Shown here: positions 8,340-15,680 of the stretch, piece after piece
Position numbering within the stretch: the stretch's first letter is position 1
How the letters are laid out: each line of letters opens with the position of its first letter
Source of the DNA: Prevotellaceae bacterium
Lineage (GTDB): Bacteria; Bacteroidota; Bacteroidia; Bacteroidales; Paludibacteraceae
Reading direction: 5' to 3'
Length of the DNA: 64,000 nucleotides
Assembly (NCBI GenBank): GCA_031271815.1
Contig: JAISVA010000017.1
Span: 1 to 64,000, forward strand
Position numbers and translations under genes: made by a program
Notes under the pieces: model-generated
The model's input: the letters and a program-made list of their open reading frames with translations, nothing else
What the model was told of the DNA's origin: nothing
The model's database searches: none

Positions 8340-8777
8340 ATGTTAAAAAGAATATTATCTATTTCGGGAAAGTCGGGATTATACGAATTAATATCGCAGG
8401 GCAAAAATATGCTGATCGTTGAAAGTTTGAAAGAAAAGAAGCGAATACCTGCATATTCTCATGAAAAAATTATCTCTTTGGCGGACATTGCCATTTTTGC
8501 GGACGAAGGTGAAGTACCTTTAAAAACCGTATTGTCTTCGATCAAAAAGAAAGAAAACGGAGCTAAGGCAACGTTAGACCCGAAAAGCGATAATAAGGCA
8601 TTACGCGAATATTTTGCTTCCATATTGCCGGATTTCGACCGCGAGAAGGTATATCCTACCGACATCAAGAAAATTATATCCTGGTATAACCTGCTGATCG
8701 AAAGCGGGAAAGATGTATTTACGGAAGAATCTGAAGAAAAAGCGGCTGAGCAGAAAACAGAAGAAGCCAAGGTATAA
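8340..8777 (+). CDS. DUF5606 domain protein
   Basis: 145 residues. The N-terminus 'LKRILSISGKSGLYELISQG' and 'KRIPAYSHEKIISLADIAIF' match the conserved DUF5606 domain found across Bacteroidota, followed by 'ALREYFASILPDFDREKVYP' and a Glu/Lys-rich tail. It is predicted cytoplasmic, with no signal peptide or membrane segment. The family has no known function. It has its own promoter at 8260-8290 and is followed by the MarR operator region. Confidence 0.85.
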   Translation: MLKRILSISGKSGLYELISQGKNMLIVESLKEKKRIPAYSHEKIISLADIAIFADEGEVPLKTVLSSIKKKENGAKATLDPKSDNKALREYFASILPDFDREKVYPTDIKKIISWYNLLIESGKDVFTEESEEKAAEQKTEEAKV

Positions 8778-8868
8778 CAAAAACGGTAAGATAGTCGCTA
8801 CCGGAATATGGCGTTTCGCTATATTCATGAGCGAAAATTGATTTTTAATATTTTTTGATTTTTATTTG

Positions 8869-8916
8869 TTGTTTGAACAATTAATTTTGCGTGGCAAATA
8901 TTGATTGTTTAAACAA
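8869..8916 (+). promoter_or_regulatory. MarR-type double operator around the efflux operon promoter
   Basis: Two near-identical 12-bp palindromes, TTGTTTGAACAA (8869-8880) and TTGTTTAAACAA (8905-8916), are spaced 36 bp start to start and flank the -7 box TAATTTTG (8882-8889). A dimeric repressor bound here would block the promoter. The adjacent marR-like gene is the obvious candidate for autoregulation. This is inference from position and symmetry. Confidence 0.65.
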
Positions 8917-8938
8917 CATTTTTTTATCCTCATTTAAA

Positions 8939-9409
8939 ATGAAAAATATGGACAGTTCCGCATTAGATATAAAACTCGTATTTGCCGTGATGAGCGGGAA
9001 AGTCTCAAGCGCCATCAACCGCCGGATGTACCGGAATTTCCGTAATGCAGGGCTGGAAATCACACCCGAACAGTGGTCTGTGCTGGTTTTCCTGCGGCAG
9101 CAGCAGGACAAGGTAACGCAAAAGGCGATTGCCGATGCCACGTACAAAGACCGGCCAAGCATCACCCGGTTGATTGACAATATGGAAAAACAGGAATTAG
9201 TCACACGGGTACAGGACTCTACAGACAGGAGGACAAACAAAATTTGCCTGACAAAAAAAGGGTTCGACCTGTATGAAAAAATATATCCGATTACCCTGAA
9301 AACCATGCAGGAAGCATTAAAGGGATTTTCGGAAGAAGATATTTCAAACGTCCAATATCTTTTGAAAAAGATTTTTTCAAACATCGAAAAACAAGATGAA
9401 TGTTTTTAA
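8939..9409 (+). CDS. MarR family transcriptional regulator
   Basis: 156 residues from ATG 8939. The upstream in-frame GTG at 8891 lies at or before the expected transcription start, so it was rejected. The winged helix-turn-helix is visible: 'ITPEQWSVLVFLRQQQ', the recognition helix 'RPSITRLIDNMEKQELVTR', and the wing 'DSTDRRTNKICLTKKG' with the typical D-x-R-D/x-R motif. It is the first gene of an efflux operon and probably represses it from the two palindromes upstream until an effector (drug, bile acid or phenolic) releases it. The effector is unknown. Confidence 0.88.
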   Translation: MKNMDSSALDIKLVFAVMSGKVSSAINRRMYRNFRNAGLEITPEQWSVLVFLRQQQDKVTQKAIADATYKDRPSITRLIDNMEKQELVTRVQDSTDRRTNKICLTKKGFDLYEKIYPITLKTMQEALKGFSEEDISNVQYLLKKIFSNIEKQDECF

Positions 9410-9446
9410 TGTTTTAATAATATCCAAGGAATGGAATTTAAGATAA

Positions 9447-9508
9447 ACACAAAGGCGCGAAGAACACAAAGTTTTTATTTTTCTTTGTGTTCTTCGCACC
9501 TCTGTGTT
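9447..9508. repeat. Family-3 hairpin between marR and tolC-like genes
   Basis: Near-perfect palindrome: 'ACACAAAGGCGCGAAGAACA' and its continuation 'CAAAG' on the left, 'CTTTGTGTTCTTCGCACCTC' on the right, with a short T-rich loop. It is a long stable hairpin inside the presumed efflux operon, where it could attenuate or stabilise the transcript. Confidence 0.7.
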
Positions 9509-9532
9509 CATTTTTCAATAAAACAGATATTT

Positions 9533-11014
9533 ATGAATAAAGTAACTACTACCATATTACTTGTGTTCCTGACGATTCAACTGCCTGCTCAGCGGGTTTT
9601 GACATTGGACGATTGCCGCAATCTTGCATTACAAAACAATAAGGAACAGAAAATCGCCGAAGAAGAGATAAAAATCGCCGGATACAAAAAGAAAGCAGCC
9701 TTCACCAAATACCTTCCCGATATTTCGCTGAAAGGAGCTTACCTGAGAAATCAGAAGGAGATGTCGCTCATCAGCCAGGATATGTTCCTGCCGATCGGAA
9801 CGCGGATGGCCGACGGCTCGTTCGGTTTCAGTCAGGACCAAATTAACAACCGGTGGACAATAGTCAACGGTCAGCCGGCTCCCCTCGATGCAAACGGATT
9901 GCCGTTTGACCCTAAAGCCGACCCGGAAAAAATTATGTGGAAAAATTACACTACCATTCCGAAAGAAGAACTGACTTTTGACACACGGAATATTTACGTC
10001 GGCGCCATCAACCTGGTTCAACCCATTTTTATGGGAGGTAAAATAGTTGCTTACAACAAGATAGCCGAATTAAGCAAGGAACTTGCCGCCTCGCAGCAGG
10101 AAACCAACCGGCAGGAAATAATCCTGAACACGGACGAAACCTACTGGCAAGTCATATCCTTAACAGGCAAGAAAAAAGCAGTAGAGGGATTATTGGAACT
10201 GCTTTCAAAGATGGAATACGATGTGGACGCTTTAGTCGAAAACGGACTTGCCACCAAAGCGGATAAACTTTCCGTACTGGTAAAAAAGAACGAAGCCGAA
10301 ATGGCCCTGTTGAAAGTGGACGACGGAATAAGCCTGTCCAAAATGCTGCTGGCGCAATACTGCGGGTTTCCGATGGAGGAAACGTTTTCGTTAGCCGATG
10401 AGCAGACGAATGATATTCCGGTAAAAATATCCGGCGATACCATCGAACTTAGCCAGGTGTATGCCAACCGCAGCGAAATCAAAAGCCTGGACTACGCGCA
10501 AAAGCTGTACAGGCAAAAGGAAAAAGTCGTACGCGCCGATTTGTTGCCGAATATTGCTCTTACAGCCAACTATTTAGCAACAAACCCGAATTCGGTAAAC
10601 GGATTTAAAAACAAATTCGACTTCGCCTGGAATATCGGAGTGATGGTAAACATTCCGCTGCTGCACTGGGGCGAAAACATCCACCTGCTGAATGCCGCCA
10701 AAAGCGAAACGATGATTGCCGGATACAAGCTCTCCGAAGCGCAGGAGAAAATAGAACTGCAACTCAACCAGTCACTCTTCAAGCAAACGGAAGCTGCGAA
10801 GAAATTACAACTTGCTCAAAAAAACTTAGAAAAGGCAAACGAAAACCTCAGGTATGCCACATTGGGATTCCGGGAAGGCGTGATTCCGGCATCCAATCTG
10901 CTCGAAGCGCAAGCAGTATGGCTCTCAGCCAATTCGGACAAAATTGATGCAGAAGTGGAAGCAAAAATGAGTGAGGTTTATTTGCAAAAAGCGATGGGAA
11001 CGCTGGGCAAATAA
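9533..11014 (+). CDS. TolC family outer membrane efflux protein
   Basis: 493 residues from ATG 9533; the ORF extends upstream only through the hairpin repeat. Signal peptide 'LLVFLTIQLPAQ' ends near residue 20. The body has the OEP repeats: 'LTLDDCRNLALQNNKEQKIA', a long coiled coil, 'IYVGAINLVQPIFMGGKIVA' as a barrel strand, and the second repeat with 'FAWNIGVMVNIPLLHWGENI'. It should form the trimeric outer membrane duct for the HlyD protein and permeases downstream. It is the second gene of the MarR-controlled operon. The substrate cannot be predicted. Confidence 0.92.
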   Translation: MNKVTTTILLVFLTIQLPAQRVLTLDDCRNLALQNNKEQKIAEEEIKIAGYKKKAAFTKYLPDISLKGAYLRNQKEMSLISQDMFLPIGTRMADGSFGFSQDQINNRWTIVNGQPAPLDANGLPFDPKADPEKIMWKNYTTIPKEELTFDTRNIYVGAINLVQPIFMGGKIVAYNKIAELSKELAASQQETNRQEIILNTDETYWQVISLTGKKKAVEGLLELLSKMEYDVDALVENGLATKADKLSVLVKKNEAEMALLKVDDGISLSKMLLAQYCGFPMEETFSLADEQTNDIPVKISGDTIELSQVYANRSEIKSLDYAQKLYRQKEKVVRADLLPNIALTANYLATNPNSVNGFKNKFDFAWNIGVMVNIPLLHWGENIHLLNAAKSETMIAGYKLSEAQEKIELQLNQSLFKQTEAAKKLQLAQKNLEKANENLRYATLGFREGVIPASNLLEAQAVWLSANSDKIDAEVEAKMSEVYLQKAMGTLGK

Positions 11015-11051
11015 TTTTTTCAGGTTCGATTAATTAAAACGAAACTGATAA

Positions 11052-11200
11052 ATGAATGGAAAAATGAAACAAAACAAAAGTAATAAATTGCAGATTCGCT
11101 ACAGCACGGCTGAGTTCCTAATTTTTGCCTGCCAATCGAAAGGCGACAGCATTGAAGTACATGTATAAAACGGTACCAAACTATTCAAAGTAAAACTACA
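11052..11200 (+). pseudogene. RhuM family protein, N-terminal remnant
   Basis: The ATG at 11052 opens a 38-codon frame ('KLQIRYSTAEFLIFACQSKG', then 'DSIEVHV') that ends at TAA 11166-11168. After the stop, the same frame goes on as 'NGTKLF'. This resembles the first ~40 residues of RhuM/virulence-type proteins ('STAEFLIFT...GIEVR...'), which are often found near restriction and defence genes. The rest of the gene is absent, so it is a short relic directly before the YhcG relic. The similarity is recalled from memory and rests on few residues. Confidence 0.45.
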
Positions 11201-11599
11201 ATGAAAACAGCAACCGAATACAAGCAATGGCGGATTGATTTGAAAACAAGAATCCGTCAAAGTCAGATTAAAGCTGCAATAAAGGTAAATGCCGGGTTAT
11301 TACGCCTTTATTGGGACTTGGGACAGGATATAGTTATCAGGCAGATGGAGTCGGCTTGGGGAAGCAGCTTTTTTGAGCAGTTAAGTAAGGATTTGAGAAA
11401 TGAATTTCCTGATATGAAGGGATTTTCTTCTACAAATTTAAAGTACTGTAAACGCTTTTACGAGTTTTACACTCAGGACAATTCAATTGTTCAACAACTT
11501 GTTGGCGAATTTCGTCAGCAGGTTGCTGATAAATTACAAAATACAGATAATAAGGAAAATATAAGAAGCTGTCCCAAAAGTTTTTTAGAACGCAGATGA
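11201..11599 (+). pseudogene. YhcG/DUF1016 family protein, truncated
   Basis: 132 codons. Residues 1 to about 100 match the DUF1016 N-terminal domain: 'TRIRQSQIKAAIKVNAGLLR', 'YWDLGQDIVIRQ', 'LSKDLRNEFPDMKGFSSTNL'. Complete YhcG proteins are about 330-370 residues and carry a C-terminal PD-(D/E)XK nuclease domain, which is missing here. The homologous part ends near 11560, and the last ~11 residues are encoded by the family-1 repeat that starts at 11566. The remnant therefore marks an event in which the repeat replaced, or inserted at, the break. Probably not functional. Confidence 0.75.
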
Positions 11600-11729
11600 C
11601 ACGGATAACACGAATGAACGCTGATTTTTATATCGTTGATAATTAGTTATATATAAAATTCCTGTTCATTTTTTTCTGTGAAAATCCGTGTTATCTGCGT
11701 CATCCGCGTTCTTTTGGGAAAGCCCCTTA
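11566..11729. repeat. Family-1 palindromic repeat, copy 1
   Basis: Ends 'AGCTGTCCCAAAAG' and 'CTTTTGGGAAAGCC' are inverted. Inside are the conserved blocks 'CGCAGATGACACGGATAACA' and 'GTTATCTGCGTCATCCGCGT' around an AT-rich core 'ATCGTTGATAATTAGTTATA'. It overlaps the end of the YhcG remnant and the false upstream extension of the HlyD ORF. Confidence 0.85.
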
Positions 11730-11788
11730 GAGAATCATCCTGTTTTTCAAATTCCGTGGTTTCATCATGTTCAATTAAAAAATATACA

Positions 11789-12784
11789 ATGGAAACAACC
11801 CCTAAAAAATCAACCAATTTCAACATGCTCGCCGCATTTGTTGTTCTGGTGTGTATCGTACTGGCAATTACGCTGTTCGGAATTTTCTTCATGAAGCCCG
11901 ACAGGGAAATTATCCAGGGTGAAGTAGAAGCCACGCAAGTAAGAATTTCCGGAAAAGTTCCCGGACGCATTGAAAAATACTTGGTCGAAGAAGGCTCGCA
12001 TGTAAAAGCCGGCGACACCTTGGTACTGTTAAGCAGCCCCGATGTTGAGGCAAAACTGGAACAGGCAATCGCCGCCGAGACAGCCGCCTCCGCCATCAAC
12101 GAAAAGGCGACAAAGGGAGCGCGTAAGGAACAGATTGAAGGCGCTTACGAGATGTGGCAAAAAGCCGTCGCCGGACTGGAAATCGCCAAAAAATCATACG
12201 ACCGCATACAGACACTGTTCGAAAAAGAGGTCGTTCCCGCACAGAAAAGAGATGAGGCGGAAGCAAACTACAAGGCCATGCTCGCCACCGAACAGGCGGC
12301 AAAAGCGCAGTACGATATGGCACAAAAAGGCACCGATAAAGAGGATAAAATAGCGGCTACTGCACAACTCAACAGAGCCAGGGGAGCCGTTGCCGAAGTA
12401 CAGTCGTACATCGAAGAAACCATACTCACCTCCCCTGTTTCGGGCGAAATCAGCGAAATATTTCCCAACCGCGGCGAGCTGGTCGGCTCAGGCGCACCCA
12501 TTATGAACGTGCTGGATATGAACGATGTGTGGGTAACATTCAACATACGCGAAACTTTCCTCAAAGATTTTCCGAAGGGAAAAGAATTTACCGCCTTCGT
12601 CCCCGCGCTCGGTAACAAAGACATAACGTTGAAAGTAACTTATATGAAAGACCTCGGCTCCTTCGCCGCCTGGAAAGCCACGAAAGTGAGCGGTGAGTAT
12701 GATGTGAAAACATTCGAATTGAGGGCGCGCCCGGTTGAGCCGGTTGAGGGGCTTAGGCCGGGAATGTCGGTGATAGTAAAATAG
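11789..12784 (+). CDS. HlyD family membrane fusion protein
   Basis: 331 residues from ATG 11789; the longer frame back to 11678 is encoded by the family-1 repeat and is not real. One N-terminal membrane anchor (residues ~14-35). Then the split biotinyl-lipoyl domain ('VRISGKVPGRIEKYLVEEGS', later 'ILTSPVSGEISEIFPNRGEL'), a long coiled-coil hairpin between them (Ala/Lys/Glu-rich), and a beta-barrel domain near the C-terminus. It should bridge the inner membrane permeases with the TolC-like duct in the periplasm. Third intact gene of the MarR operon, flanked on both sides by family-1 repeats. Confidence 0.92.
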   Translation: METTPKKSTNFNMLAAFVVLVCIVLAITLFGIFFMKPDREIIQGEVEATQVRISGKVPGRIEKYLVEEGSHVKAGDTLVLLSSPDVEAKLEQAIAAETAASAINEKATKGARKEQIEGAYEMWQKAVAGLEIAKKSYDRIQTLFEKEVVPAQKRDEAEANYKAMLATEQAAKAQYDMAQKGTDKEDKIAATAQLNRARGAVAEVQSYIEETILTSPVSGEISEIFPNRGELVGSGAPIMNVLDMNDVWVTFNIRETFLKDFPKGKEFTAFVPALGNKDITLKVTYMKDLGSFAAWKATKVSGEYDVKTFELRARPVEPVEGLRPGMSVIVK

Positions 12785-12800
12785 AGCCTTTCTCCCGGTA

Positions 12801-12962
12801 GTACTGTATCAAAAGAACACGGATGACGCAGATAACACGGATTTTCACAGATAACATTAATGAATAGGAATTTTATATACAACTAATTATCAACGATATA
12901 AAAATCAGTGTACATCCGTGTTATCCGCGTCATCTGCGTTCAAAAAGACTTTCGAGACAGCC
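12801..12962. repeat. Family-1 palindromic repeat, copy 2
   Basis: Inverted blocks 'ACGGATGACGCAGATAACAC' and 'CCGTGTTATCCGCGTCATCT', core 'ATACAACTAATTATCAACGA', right end 'TTTCGAGACAGCC'. The left end ('ACTGTATCAAAAG') is diverged. It lies between the HlyD gene and the first permease. Confidence 0.85.
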
Positions 12963-12988
12963 ATTGACTAAACAAGAAGAGCATACCG

Positions 12989-14236
12989 ATGATTGAAATA
13001 TTTGAAAATGAAAATATTTTGAAAATGAAAACAAAAATGAGATACGCTCCGCTCTCCCTCCCTGAGGAAGGAGCCGGGAGGAGGCTCTTACTAATCATAA
13101 AAAGAGAAATCTCGATTCTCGCCTCCCGCCCGCTATACCTTTTCGGGATGGTGATAGCGCCGCTTTTCTCGGCGTTCTTCTTCCTGACGCTGATGGGCGG
13201 GGCGTTGCCGAATGATATGCCTGTCGCCGTAGTTGACGAGGATAACAGTGCGATGTCGCGCCGGGTAGTACGGCAACTGGATGCCTTCAAGCAGACACGC
13301 ATAACGCTGCATGTCGCCAATTTCACGGAAGCGCGGAAGGCAATGCAAAAAGGCGAAGTCTATGGCATTTTTTACATTCCCGGGAATCTTGAAAAAGAGG
13401 TAATGGCAAACCGTCAGCCGAAAATATCGTTTTACACGAATAACTCGTACCTGATTGCAGGCTCGCTGCTTTTCCGGGATATGAAAACCATATCCGTACT
13501 CGGTACCGCCGCCGTGGGGCAACAGTACAAGCTGGCGCAAGGCGAGACCGAAGCGCAGTCGATGATTGACCTGCAGCCGATTGTCATCGACACGCACCCG
13601 ATGGGAAATCCGTGGACGAATTATTCCGTTTACCTCAACAACCTGATCCTGCCCGGCATCCTCAACCTGCTGATTATGATTATGACCGTTTTCATACTTG
13701 GAACGGAACTCAAGCGCGGCACGTCCGAAGCGTGGCTGCGCCTTGCCAACGGAGATATGTTTACCGCACTGGTTGCCAAGCTGCTGCCTCACACGCTGAT
13801 TTACTTCATCGTCATCACCTTTATTGACGTGCTGCTGTACGGTTATTTGGGATTTCCCTGCAAAAGCGGACTGCCGGCGATGCTTGCCGGTTCTTATCTG
13901 CTGGTCTTAGCGGCCCAGGCAATGGGCGTTTTCTTTTTCGGGATGCTGCCGGTCATGCGGCTGTCGCTAAGTCTGGCTTCACTGTGGGGAGTCATTTCGA
14001 TTTCCATTTCCGGATTCACGTTTCCGGTTACCGCGATGCCGCCCGTCCTGCAGGCGTGGTCTTATGTTTTTCCGCTCAGGCATTTTTTCCTGCTTTCTGT
14101 TGACCAGGCGCTGAATGGAGTCGGATTCGCCTACTCATGGGTTCATTATGTCTGGCTGCTGCTGTTCCTGTTCCTGCCGCTTTTTGTTCTGCCGCGGTTG
14201 AAAAAGATTTATAATGCGCCGGAGTATATTGTTTAG
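12989..14236 (+). CDS. ABC-2 type transporter permease, first of pair
   Basis: 415 residues if started at 12989; the ATGs at 13025 and 13037 are also possible and leave the protein intact. Layout is typical for ABC-2/YhhJ-like permeases: one N-terminal membrane helix ('LYLFGMVIAPLFSAFFFL'), a ~150-residue periplasmic domain ('PVAVVDEDNSAMSRRVVRQL'), then about five C-terminal helices, with 'FTFPVTAMPPVLQAWSYVFP' as the conserved signature near the end. It acts with the HlyD and TolC partners in export. No ATP-binding subunit is encoded in the operon. Low identity to the second permease suggests an old duplication. Confidence 0.9.
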   Translation: MIEIFENENILKMKTKMRYAPLSLPEEGAGRRLLLIIKREISILASRPLYLFGMVIAPLFSAFFFLTLMGGALPNDMPVAVVDEDNSAMSRRVVRQLDAFKQTRITLHVANFTEARKAMQKGEVYGIFYIPGNLEKEVMANRQPKISFYTNNSYLIAGSLLFRDMKTISVLGTAAVGQQYKLAQGETEAQSMIDLQPIVIDTHPMGNPWTNYSVYLNNLILPGILNLLIMIMTVFILGTELKRGTSEAWLRLANGDMFTALVAKLLPHTLIYFIVITFIDVLLYGYLGFPCKSGLPAMLAGSYLLVLAAQAMGVFFFGMLPVMRLSLSLASLWGVISISISGFTFPVTAMPPVLQAWSYVFPLRHFFLLSVDQALNGVGFAYSWVHYVWLLLFLFLPLFVLPRLKKIYNAPEYIV

Positions 14237-14247
14237 ATGTTGTATTT

Positions 14248-14358
14248 TTGTAAAAAATGTGTACATTCGCATTGATTTCTTGTAAAAAATGTGTAAATAC
14301 AAAGCTATTTTCTTGTAAAAAATGTGATTTAAAAGCTGTAAAAAACCGTAAAAAATGT
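14248..14358 (+). repeat. Four spaced direct repeats over the AAA ATPase start
   Basis: TTGTAAAAAATGTG occurs exactly at 14248-14261, 14280-14293 and 14313-14326. A shorter copy, GTAAAAAATGT, at 14348-14358 contains the ATG (14355) of the ATPase gene. Spacing is 32-35 bp, about three helical turns. The first copy overlaps TATTTTTG (14243-14250), a perfect -7 box. This could be an operator array or the trace of repeated duplication of the start region. Confidence 0.75.
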
Positions 14359-15665
14359 ACAGATTTAAAATTAAAGAACTAAAAAAGTGGAAGTTAAACA
14401 AAAACAGAAAACCACTTATTTTTTTAGGAGCAAGGCAAGTCGGAAAAACATGGCTCCTGAAAGAATTCGGTAAAAGCGAATACAGGCAAATGGTGTATGT
14501 CAATTTCGAAGATAAAGACGCGCCTAACGAAATTTTTCAGGAAGATTTCAATATTGACCGGATTATCACGCTGCTGAATGCTTATGCCGGACTGAAAATT
14601 ACGCCGGAGGATACCTTGCTCGTTTTTGACGAAATTCAAACCGCTCCGCAAGGCATTACGTCGCTTAAATATTTCTACGAAAAGGCGCCTCAATATCAAA
14701 TTATTGCAGCAGGTTCACTCTTAGGCATAAACATTCATCCGGACGAATCATTTCCTGTTGGAAAAGTAGAGTTTTTGACTCTTTACCCGCTTAGCTTTAC
14801 CGAATTTTTACTGGCAATGGGCGAAGCCGGAATAGTTGAAATGATGGAAAAACGGGAATGGGAATGGCTCAATGCATTTAATTCCAAACTCACCAATTAC
14901 CTTCGATACTATTTTTTTGTAGGCGGAATGCCCGAAGCAGTCTTTAGCTTTTCGCAAAACAGGGATTGGAATGAGGTTCGCCAAATTCAAAACGACATTT
15001 TAAAATCTTACGAAAACGATTTTTCCAAACATGCCCCCAAAGATATTTTACCCCGTATAAATCTGGTCTGGAAAAGCATACCGGCACAATTGGCGAAAGA
15101 AAACCGGAAGTTTTTTTACGGCGTGATTAAGGAAGGAGCACGGGCACGGGAGTATGAAACGGCTATTCAGTGGCTGATTGATTCGGGCTTGTTACACAAG
15201 GTTTATAACGTTTCAAAGCCTGCCCTTCCGCTTGTTGCCTACCGCGAATTATCGGTGTTTAAAATCTATCATAACGACATCGGACTGCTTGCTGCCATGT
15301 CTAATCTCCATGCAAAAACATTGCTCAACGGCAATTCCGTTTTTACGGAATTTAAAGGAACGCTGACCGAACAGTTTGTTTTTCAACAACTTTCATTAAA
15401 CGAAAAGTTGTCTATCCATTATTATCAAATCAATAACAGGATGGAAATTGATTTTGTTATTCAGAATGAAGAGGATGAAATAATTCCGGTTGAAGCCAAA
15501 TCGGGAGAATGTCTGGAAGCAAGAAGCCTCAAACTTTATTGCGAAAAATTTCAACCCCAAACCGCTATCCGTACATCTTTGGCAAATTATCGCCAGGAAA
15601 GCCGGATGACAAACGTACCGTTGTACATCATTGGAAATTATTTTCAGAATAACCTTACTACTTAA
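14355..15665 (+). CDS. AAA+ ATPase with DUF4143 domain
   Basis: 436 residues. Walker A 'GARQVGKT' at 25-32, Walker B 'LLVFDEIQTAP' near 90, sensor region 'YQIIAAGSLLGINIH', and a C-terminal DUF4143 domain of PD-(D/E)XK-like fold ('MEIDFVIQNEEDEIIPVEAK'). These proteins are common and variably placed in Bacteroidota; their role is not established, though DNA or nucleoprotein handling is suspected. It sits between the two permeases of an efflux operon, with which it shares no known function, and has its own -7 box in the repeat array. I take it as an insertion. Confidence 0.88.
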   Translation: MYRFKIKELKKWKLNKNRKPLIFLGARQVGKTWLLKEFGKSEYRQMVYVNFEDKDAPNEIFQEDFNIDRIITLLNAYAGLKITPEDTLLVFDEIQTAPQGITSLKYFYEKAPQYQIIAAGSLLGINIHPDESFPVGKVEFLTLYPLSFTEFLLAMGEAGIVEMMEKREWEWLNAFNSKLTNYLRYYFFVGGMPEAVFSFSQNRDWNEVRQIQNDILKSYENDFSKHAPKDILPRINLVWKSIPAQLAKENRKFFYGVIKEGARAREYETAIQWLIDSGLLHKVYNVSKPALPLVAYRELSVFKIYHNDIGLLAAMSNLHAKTLLNGNSVFTEFKGTLTEQFVFQQLSLNEKLSIHYYQINNRMEIDFVIQNEEDEIIPVEAKSGECLEARSLKLYCEKFQPQTAIRTSLANYRQESRMTNVPLYIIGNYFQNNLTT

Positions 15666-15680
15666 GCATTCATCCAATAA

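Noticed and set aside
9431..9532. Upstream extension of the TolC-like ORF
   Set aside because: It runs through the family-3 hairpin; a good signal peptide begins at ATG 9533.
11678..11788. Upstream extension of the HlyD ORF
   Set aside because: It is encoded by the family-1 repeat; the proper cytoplasmic N-terminus and anchor begin at ATG 11789.
13133..13792. Long antisense ORF (219 residues) inside the first permease gene
   Set aside because: Shadow of a GC-rich true gene; composition and lack of family features do not support it. The same holds for antisense ORFs at 54255-54890, 33353-33775 and 25187-25828.
14248..14358. Possible CRISPR-like array
   Set aside because: Repeat units are only 11-14 bp with 18-21-bp AT-rich spacers, four copies, no cas genes; described as a direct-repeat array.
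14355..15665. ATP-binding subunit of the efflux transporter
   Set aside because: It has Walker motifs and a DUF4143 domain but no ABC signature (LSGGQ); it is an AAA-type ATPase.
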